NCBI GenBank assembly: GCA_026874595.1
Contig: CM049307.1
Coordinates: forward strand, 37,924,862 to 37,988,861
Length of the DNA stretch: 64,000 nucleotides
Source: Sipunculus nudus
Taxonomy: Eukaryota > Annelida > Sipuncula > Golfingiida > Sipunculidae
Reading direction: 5' to 3'
Of this stretch, positions 48,701 to 59,100 are shown in pieces. The translations under genes were made by a program, and so were the position numbers. Each line of letters opens with the position of its first letter. The stretch's first letter is position 1. The notes beneath the pieces are model-generated. The model saw nothing but the letters and a program-made list of their open reading frames with translations. It did no database searches and was not told the origin of the DNA.

Positions 48701-51700
48701 CTGTATTAAACATATATTTATTAATATTATGAAAAGTCTGTATGTCAAATATCATGACGGTTACAGGCAATTAGATGTAACATTTACAGCTGGAAAACGT
48801 GGATGCAAAGAATGGCTGTTTTGTCAAAATGATTACCAGCAGTGAGGAATATGAAATGAATTACGACACAGGTTTATAAGGGCAAGCCAGGTAAGCACAG
48901 CCTCAGGTAACCATAACTGATACAGTGACTCACCTGGCCGATAAATCTGCTGAGCCCATTGAGCTTACATCTTCCTGCAAAGACTGTGAGTGCATCCTGA
49001 CAAGGGACCCCTGGGAGCTTATTCGTGGGATTCCCGATGATACCACCTGACCTGATCCTACAGATCCTGTGTCATCGGATGTGGGATCAAAGTCCATCGA
49101 TCCCTCCTTAAGACTACTCCCATCTGGGGATTGTTTTGCAGGTAAACTGGATGTGTCATTGTTGTATAACGCCTCTGCAGAGAAGTCAAGTGATGAAGTC
49201 TTTATGTTAGTATTCATGTCCATTGCATTAGTGTTTCTGTGTTCTTGAGTATCATCAAGCCTATTATTGTTATCACTTAGAGAACCTGGTCTGTTCACAG
49301 TACTGCTTTCTAAAGGGCTATCTGTTGTGTTACTTATATTTTGTATTTCACTCATATCATTCAATGACTCCCTAACATCCAAGTTCTTTCCTGCATCATT
49401 AACAAACATTGATGCAGGTTCAGAGTTCCGTCTTGTTTGAGTATTATGTCGATACGTGGAGTCAATCTTACTGTCTTGGACCATTGTAGTTGCTTGAACA
49501 CACTGAGCCACCTGGGGCTGTCTTGTGCTGCCCCCTGGTGACACATGGACAGACTCCAGGCTGGCCTGACTAGAGTTTGGCAGGGTGGGGCTGGTGATGG
49601 CAGAGCTTGGAGATGAACTGTAACAACTGATGCTGTCCTCATCAAATGACACCAACTTTGGGAGTTTCTTCTTTCTTTTCTTCTTCTCTTTCTTCAGGTC
49701 TGTCAATCAGATAAAAAATAAACATGTGATTGATACTGCAAATTGTACACTGTCTTTTCTAGTATAACCTCAGTTCCTTTACCAATAACGTCTACAGCAC
49801 ATACTAGTGACTCTAATGGCGATGGTTTTCCTTGAATATTCCTGTCTATATCCCTTTAAAACAATACATTAAATACAGATGATGACAGTAAGCTTTATAA
49901 AGGCTCAAACAGTAATATACAAGTCAGATGTAAAAACAAAAGGTTTAAAACCATAAACAGATTCCAAGAATGATCACCAGATGGCACTGACGGGCAGTTG
50001 AGGTATTACTGTAAATAAAATACAGTAAAATCTCACTAACATAACAACATGCGAAATCAGCCAAAGTGTAGGTGTTGGTGGGGTGGTTGTGTTAGAAGGG
50101 GGTTTTGTGATAATTAACTCTTAGTCTGAGACAAAAAAGTGGTCTGTTTGGTGGGGTGGTTGTATAAGTGGGGGGTTTCAGTGATAATTTACTTTAGGCT
50201 GGGACAAAAAAAAGTAGTCTGTTTGTGGGTTGGTTGTGACAGCGGGGTGGTCATCAGGTGAAATTTCACTGTTCATGTTTGCTGCGATTTTGAAGTACCC
50301 GTAAAACCACTGGACCACCCCTGTATTAAATTGCAAAAATGAACAGAAGCAAGTGAATATGAAGTTTCATCATCACAAAGTTACACAATATTATTTTTTA
50401 AATAATTTAAAAAAAACACCAACAACAACAAAACTCCTCTATGCTTTCAAATTTATGAAGATATTTCAATATTTTTGGGCATAAATCTTTATCCAAAACT
50501 ATTGCAACTAGAATACGGGTAGTCGACAAGCGACTTCGTGTATCTGCCAAAATCAGAGTGGAAGTGGGGGAAGTGAGGCATGGATTGAGTGGCAAGGGGA
50601 AATAGAGTGAGGTGTGTTGCATATAAGCATGGATGTCTGGCCCCTACCCTGATGTCTGCAGCTGAAATGTGTATGTAGGTTGCGCCACCTACCACAAAAT
50701 CCAGAAAGCTGTCCAAGTTGTATACATATGCAAAATTTTAGGCAGATAAGTCAAACAACTACATGTATATGAGTGATTTTATCTCACAGCAGACAAACAG
50801 AAGGACTTGTGCAAAAATGGTGGCAGGTGGCGCCACCAATTTTGTGTATGATTAAGAACTATGTGAGATCTATACACATGCAGAAGTTTCGGGGGGATAT
50901 GTCTAATCAGTCCAGAGATATAAGCCTGAATGTCTACAGCATTAACATAAATGTAGGTGGCGCCACCTGCAAAAAAATCGAGAAATCTATACAAGATGTA
51001 TAAACACCCAAAATTTAGGCAGATAAGTCAAACCACTACTGAGATATGAGTGATTTGAGCCCACTGCAGACAAATAGACGGATGCTGTGCAAAAATGGTT
51101 GCAGGTGGTCCCTCCAGTTTTGTGTATGATAAAGAGCTATGTGAAACCTATACACATGCAAAATTTTTGGCCCATTCGGTCAAACGGTTCCCGAGATATG
51201 AGCTTGGATGTCTGCAGCATAAACTGGAATGTAGGTAGTGCCACCTGTCATAAAATCAAGAAAGCTGTTCAGGTTGTATAAACCTAAAAAATTTTAGGCA
51301 GATATGTCAAACCACTGCTGAGATATGAGTGAAGTTATCCCAAGGCAGACAAAAAGAAAGACGCTGTGCAAAAATGGTGGCAGGTGGGACCACCAGTTTT
51401 GCTTATGATAAAGAGCTATGTAAGATCTAAACACATGCAAAATTGTGGCCCAATTGGTCAAACTGTTCCTGAGATATAAGCATGGATGTCTGCAGCGTGA
51501 ACGTGGATGTAGGTGGCGCCACCTGTCATAAAATCAATAAAGCTATCCAGGATGCATACACATGCCGAATTTCGGGTGAATTAGTCAAACCACTGCAGAG
51601 ATATAAGTGATTTTAACCCAAGGCAGACAAACAGATGGACACTGTGCAAACATGGTTGCAGGTGGCGCCACCATTTTTTGTGTATGTTATAAAGCTATCC

Positions 51701-54700
51701 AAGGGCTACATTTGTACAAATTTTTTTTCCTTGTGGGTCTAACGGTTCCCGAGATATGTGGGTTTTTGTGTGGAAACAGACACACAAATGGACGCTGGGC
51801 AGAGAGGAAAGGTCAGAGGTCAACGCAAATTTGTTAGGCACCAGTTCACGTGACCTGATAATTGGTGTAAGTTTTGGAAAAATCAGTCCAGTAGTCTCAG
51901 AGGAGTTCTCCGGAAACGAATGCGGCAGTGAAACCCGGTCAATAACATAGTATCTGCAAAACTTTGTTTTGGCTGATACAATGAATGAATATTCTTCTGG
52001 TATCTGACACTCTACATTAATATTGTTTTTTTTTTCCCCAACAAATAGTACAAACAATAAAGTACATTGTACATAAAGACAATATGTAGACAAAAACAAT
52101 TTGAAAGTCATACATACAAAACAGATACAAATAACAAAGGTACATTACAGAGATAAAACTGTTGTTCTTATTCAAATGCGGGTTACATGGGTTTTTTAAT
52201 CTTTATGTTGTTTTATTTGTTTTCTATATATATGTTTTGAAAGTTCTTCCACTTTTGTTTATGTTTCTCTATTTTACCCTTCGCACTCACAATTTGTTTT
52301 TCCATTTTATAAATCTGTGTGACATAATTTTTATACACAAAAAATGCTGGTAATTTCTCTCTACATTTGCAGGTATATATATAATATTTTAATAATAGTA
52401 ATAAAGTATCCAGTAGGCTGTCAACTGAGATGTTTAATATTAATACTGTTTCTGTTACATTGCCTAAGTTTAAAGATTGTTCCAGGGCGTTTGACCAATT
52501 TTCAAAAGCTATTAACAATTTATTGGTTACTTCACTGTGATAAAATATATGTAGATAAGTTTCCTTTTGTTTTTTACAGAATGAACAGAGCTCAGTTTCG
52601 CTTTTCTTCATTTTATATAAAAAAGGATTGAGTGGTAAATTCTATGTAATAATTTAAATTGGAAAATTCTTAATTTCTCTGAAATAGTAATTTTGACAAT
52701 ATTCTTGAATGCTTTAAATATTTTTCCTTTATTTTGTAGCCTTAGTTCACCAATCCATTTCTCTATTTGATGTTCTGGTTTAGAAGAGACAGAATTAATA
52801 ATATTTAAGTATACAAACTGTGTTGTATTTTTCATATTTATTATTTTGTCCACCATATATTCTTGTACTTCTAAACAAGGATTATTCTTTAACTCTCTTT
52901 TCCAACAAGTTGGGATTGCATCCACTAAACCTACATATTTTATAAAATTTATATTAACCTTGTATTTGTTAGTGAATTCTTTAAATGGCAAAAATGTTAG
53001 ATGGTTTCCTTATTTTTTGGTTATGTCAGAAAGCGTTTTTATGCCTGCCATATTTAATTTCTTATAAAAAACTACTGTACCTTTAACCTTTATATGAGAA
53101 TTATACCATAAGGTTTGTAATTGAATTTCATGTGTTTTGACGGTCTTATTAAAACTGTATTTGCACCAATGATGTAACACATCTTTCCAGAACGGGTCGC
53201 ATGAGTCACTGAAATTGTGTATATCGTGTTCTTTTAAATTGCATTTAAAAATATATGAACCCAGGTTTTTAAATTGTACATTAATAATCTGTCTCCAGCT
53301 ATTTTCTAGAGGTCCATTGAGGAACCGTTTAACCCATGAAATTTTTAAAGATTGTATCTTAGATGGAAGATGAATCATATTCAGCTCTCCTTTATTTTTT
53401 GGTGCAATCATTGTAGATCTTTTAACTTTATCTGGTTGGTTGTTCCAAATAAATTTAAATATTAATTTTTCAATTTCTTTGATATAATTATTTGGTGGAC
53501 TTGGTAGTACTAAGAATAAATAAGTTAGCTGAGAAATTATGCAGGTTTTTACAATAGTTATTCTGCCTGCAAGAGACATTATTCTGTTGCTCCAGGTATT
53601 AATAATAACTTTAATCTTACTCAGGATTTCTTTATAGTTGATCTTTATAATTTTTTTTCCATTCCGGATGAATGGAGACGCCTAAGATTTTTACAGGATT
53701 GGTGCACCATTGTAAGCCTAGAGATTTTAATGTATAATGATTATGTGTGTTAGCAGTTATTGGCATTATTATTGTTTTTCTATATTTACTTGGAGTCCCG
53801 ATATTTGTTCAAAATCTGAGAATACTATTAAGGTTTCTTGCACTGACCGAGGCCCCCCTGTTAATGTTAAAACTGTATCATCAGCATATTGTATAATTTT
53901 GTGTTCTTTCTGATCTATTATTACTCCATTTATGTTACTATTGTTCCTGATTTCGGTTGCTAAAGTTTCTGCTGCCAGAATAAATAAATAGGGAGAAAGA
54001 GGGCAGCCCTGCCTTACACCTCTAGTTACTGGAAAGAATTCTGTAGCCCAGCCATTATTTAATACACAACTGTGAATATTGCTGTATAATAACTTTATCC
54101 ACTTCCTGAATTCAGTTCCAAAGTTAAGTATTTTAAGAGTATCTTGAATACATGGCCGTTCTAATTGATCGAAAGCTTTTTCAAAGTCCACTGATAACAA
54201 GTAACCACATTTATTAGTTGCTCTTAAATAGGAGATTATGCCAGTAATTTTAATAATATTTTCTCCAATATACCTATTTTTCATGAATCCAGTTTGATCA
54301 GTGTATTAAAGAGGGTAAAACTAGTTTAAGTTTATTTGCTTATGTTTTTGCTAATATCTTGTAGTCTGTATTTAGAAGTGAAAGGGGGCGCCAGTTCTTC
54401 AAATATAAATGGTCTTTTTCTTTCTTTGGAATGAGGCATATAATTCCTTGACGCATAGTTATTGGAAGGCAATCCGTATTGAAGGAATAGTTAATAGCAC
54501 TTACAAAATGTTCTTTTAAATCCCCCCAAAATGTTTTATAGAACTCAACTGGGAATGTGTCAGGACCTGGCGATTTATTAAGAGACATTGATTCAATTGT
54601 AGATTTTAATTCCTCCTCTTTAAATTCTTCCTCACATAATTCCTTTTCATCTTCATCAAGAATTTTAAGATGTTCTGTTGAAAGAAAATTTCTATTTGGG

Positions 54701-56155
54701 CATTTGAGATAATCTCTGGCTGTATATAAATTTTTATAAAATTGTAATTCTTCTTTTAAAATATCTTTGTGTTCTGAAATAATTTTCCCATGTTGATCTT
54801 AGTTTTAGTATAGATTTTTTATTGTAATTTCTTTTCTCCAAATTGAGAAAGTATTTGGTCGATTTATCTCCCTCTGAGTACCATTTGGTTCTACATCTCA
54901 CTATTGCACCTCTGTTTTTTTCTTCAATAAGTTGTCTGTGTTTGTTAACTGCTTCCTCCCAGCTTTCTCAGTCTTTAATTTCACCTGTTGTATTAAATAT
55001 ATTATGTAGGTCATAATTTTTTTTCTAAAAGTTTTATATTTTGTGTTTTCAATTTTTTCCTTTATACTGCATAAGCTATGGTTTCTTCTCTTATTTGGCA
55101 TTTTATGGTGTCCCATAATAATGTTGGGTTTGTTTCTTTATTATTAAGGACTGTTGTTTTTATACATTCTTTTACTGTGGTTATGTAACTTTCTTCGTTT
55201 AACAGTGAACAGTTTAATTTCCAGAAGCCTGGTCCATGTTTATGTTCTGTTTTTATAATACTGATAGTAATTAATGAATGGTTGCTTTTATATCTTGCTT
55301 TAATTTCTGACTGACTGATACTATTAATTAGGCTATCGTTAATTAGAAATTAATTTAATCTGCAAAACACTGGATCAGGTAGATATCTATGCCATATATA
55401 TTCCAAACTATTAGGGTGTTGTAGTCTCCAAATGTCCAACAGCTGTTCTAATTCTATCAAGTGATTTATTACTTGTCTAGATTTATCATGACTGTTAGAA
55501 TTTCCTCCTTTTTTATCTAATGCCGGATTTAAAGTTAGATTGAAGTCTCCTCCTATTATTAAACTGCCTGTAGCATGGTGATTCTCAGAGTTAATCAAAT
55601 CTTCATAGAACCTAGGATCATCCCTATTAGGTGCATAGATGTTTACTGAGGTGAGGTCGTGTTCACATATTGTTATATTAATAATTAAATATCTTCCAAA
55701 ATTATCATTAATTACCTCTTTAACCTGAATTCCTGATCTGTTTTTAATTAGTGTGCAAACCTTTTGCTTGGCTAGTGCCCTGGCTAAAATATATCTCATA
55801 ACCCCATTCTGTTTTCCACCTATTTTCGCAATCTATTGTACTGTTGGTCTCTTGTAAAAATATGACAGAACTTTTCTTTCTATTCAACCAATAAAAAACT
55901 TCTATCCTTTTTGAGTAACTTGCTAGACCTCTAGCATTAAGTGATGTTATCTGACAAATATTGGTCATAATTGGTTATATTGATTAGTTTTTCTGAATTG
56001 GCAGAAATGCCAATATATATGAATATTCCTGCATCTGTTAATGTACCTACAATACATACAACATATACAGTAGACATGTAGAAATACATAAATACCTTAA
56101 ATAATATAAACATTGACATAAACATGAGATAATAAGCTTACCAGTTCAATAAAAA

Positions 56156-56187
<32 letters not shown>

Positions 56188-59100
56188 GCTTACCAGTTAT
56201 GACATGCAATAAGTTCTGCTACATGAGTACCAGAAAGAGTGCCTGTCGAGTGCTGACTGCTAATTAGTGGAGCTCTCTACATTATTATTGAAAGCTTTGA
56301 ATTTAATAGCAATAATAGACTGTGATTCACAATATATTCCAAATCATATTATAAATTACTGGCAGACTGAAACTCTGTATAGAGGATGGCCATGAAAAAG
56401 GTTGTTATCAAAGACTTACTTGAGGCGGTCATTTTGAGTACATTAATGCCTCGTAGCAGACATGCCAGTTATATAAAAAAAAACAGAATATAAAGGATTA
56501 ACAAGTTTGCATTTACATTCATAGATGTAATGCCTCATTTAATGAAAATCTAAAGTCCCGTATCTACATTAATATTGTACTTTCTGTGAAATTATCAAAA
56601 TAAATTATTAAGGATATATGTAACTGACCGGTCTGAACAGGACTTGGTTCCCCTGCTATCACTGGCTGAAGCTGCTCGTCTATTCTGTCTGGTTTGGCCC
56701 TGACTGGCTGTGGGGTTCTGATTAGTGTATCTAAACCTGATGCAGGCTTAATAGAGTTCAGTTCCCCATTGTCTATATTTATGGCAAACAATATGGACCC
56801 TAAACCTGTAAGAAAAGAAAATATAACAGATTGATAAACACTGCTCCTTTTACTCCTTGGTATCTACCAACATATTACTGAAAACATTTTACTGTTAAAC
56901 TTGATATGCTAATTTCTAATGATCTTTTTTTTTATGAAATAGATCTACTTCAATAGGTCAAAAAGTGATGAATCATTTACATGCATAAAGCAATAAAGGA
57001 TTCAACAGTTTACCAAAAAACAATGTATAACATGACAGGATTATTCAATTGTGAATTTATGTGAGGGAAACAATGGAGTGTCCTTTTACTCAACATTGTT
57101 TATCTCTGGATTTTTATTTTCCACATGTGGAACAGCATTTGGGGGGTTTCTTGTATGTAGATTCGTGCATGTGTGCCAAGGTTGTTTCAAACCAAATGAA
57201 CCTCCGCTCCCCCACTTATCATGGCACTTCATTAAGCAGCATAATCAATGATGTCATCCTCAACGCTCACCATGACATGATTACTATATTGTGGTATGTT
57301 GTCAAGGATTCTGATGCAGTCTCGCAGTAATCAAACATATCAGAGGAGCAGTACCTAGTTACTCACAGAATCCCATGGTGGCTCTACTTGAGCCCCTCAG
57401 CGGGTGCCTGGGCAATCCCTGGTGCCAGCAGCCATGCTAGTTGGGTTTCACACCTATGTGTGAGGTTCTTATCAGATTTTGATAACACTGGACTGCTATA
57501 AACGGTGCAGTATGCACTTCTTTTCATTAAAACGTCTCGGTTAAATCAACAGTAAATAATTCCACTATATTACCTGCTGCCATCATGGTCAGCATGCTGC
57601 TTCTTTCTTGGTCCCGCAGGAATGCCCAGTCTTCATAGTGCTGTCTGCAGTGAAAAACGGTATGTCAGCTTATAGACTTAGTGATATACTAGAAACCTTG
57701 TAAAACATCTGTAATGGGATTAATAACATTTTCATTTTGTTGTTAAATACAGCATTCCTGGCTTCTACTTTTCTGACAATCACAAGTTCTCTTATCTAGA
57801 AAGGAGACAAATTTCATTTTCTTACACTTTTTCATTTCCTTGGCCTTAAATCTCAACTATCAAATAAGGTGATTAATCCCTTGATGAATTATGTCTATGA
57901 GAATTACATTGCTAATCATACACACATTCCTCTGACCATTTGACAATCATAAGATAAGGTTAAAAGCACTGCATCTTCAGCTTTGTATATATTTCAATAA
58001 CACAAACAAAAATTAAAAGATATAGATATTTAATACCAATCTGAGCAACCTCAACAGAGAAAACTGTGGCACAGCAACTCTTGTCATTATATACACCTGA
58101 CATATTTGTACAGATTCAAGTTACAATGATAAGAATGGATACACTTTTAAACAAATTAGTTAAGCAACTAATTTCAGAGTTATTGTTTCAACTGCAGCAA
58201 AAAGATCATTTGTGGACTAATCTGAGCAGGTTTCATATGACCTACATATAAGAAGATCTCTTGTTTTAAGAAAATATCTTAAAAAGATACTTTCTTAGAC
58301 CTTGTGGAACAGTCTAAAAACAGTTGTCATCAAAGAGGGATTGTGTTCAGACATAAAAAAATATGTTGTTCATGTAAACAGGTGCAAACTGCAGAGAAAT
58401 TCATTCATGCTTATGCATATCAATGGCATACATAATATGTGTCATTGATAAAATGCAGCATATAATGAACTTCCTCTGCAGTATGCGATGATATGGAAAC
58501 ATGGGTTCTATTACACTTGATTCCTAGGGTTCCAACAACTTATGTAAAATTTCTCCTTTACAGGACTTACTTGAGAAGGCTCTCATTCTCTAGAAGCATG
58601 TGCAGGTATTTTTCAAGGGAATGTTCATTGAATGTGGATCTCAGCCATGCACGCCCCCTGCCTGCGTCTGTGTTGATGCTTTTCAGGCTTGTGTATCGCT
58701 GAACCTCATGTTTGCTTAAATATTCTCTCACATAATGCCAAAACACTGCAATAGTCACAGAATTTATATATCATTATCCACATATATGATAATATGATTA
58801 AATATAATAAATGACCCTATGAATGATTTTTCTATATTTCAAAATTGTAAAAAAAAACATGAAAAAGAATTTCCACAAATTTTAACACCTTCACTTGTGT
58901 CACTTTCAGTGACTCTTGTTGGTGTCATCAGAACCACTCTTTGAAATAATGTAGTTCTTATGATTTGTCAAGTTTAAAATACTAAAACTATGTGTGTTTG
59001 CTACATAAAATCTATTCACATGCATGACTATATATGCCTGAACAGACCTGGCTCAGTTTCCATGTTCTTTATGTCTGTGATCAGACCAATGCTGGACACT

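Larger units (their letters stand above)
52026..56274 (-). mobile_element. Near-full-length but dead L1/Tx1-like LINE, with 16-bp target duplication
   Basis: Read on the minus strand: a 5' leader with AGCAGTCAGCACTCGACAGG, then an apurinic-type endonuclease, reverse transcriptase, a C-terminal zinc-knuckle-like region, and a 3' end GGGGAAAAAAAAAA. The flanks CTCTACATTAATATTG (52,010-52,025) and CTCTACATTATTATTG (56,275-56,290) match at 15 of 16 positions. No ORF1 is recognisable. Several frameshifts and stops show it is inactive. It sits in the SNX29 intron in the same orientation as the gene. Confidence 0.9.
49700..56628 (-). other. SNX29: SNX29 intron between RUN domain and linker (6.9 kb)
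   Basis: The intron begins CGGTCAGTT-type at 56,628 and ends TTGACAG at 49,700. It holds, right to left, a possible 30-nt exon (56,420-56,449), a LINE (52,026-56,274), a 278-bp tandem array (about 50,620-51,960) and a TIR-like segment (about 50,028-50,270). Confidence 0.85.

Noticed and set aside
50407-52111. ORFs across the 278-bp array and the LINE flank
   Set aside because: They follow the repeat period or occur on the opposite strand of identified repeats, with no conserved domain.
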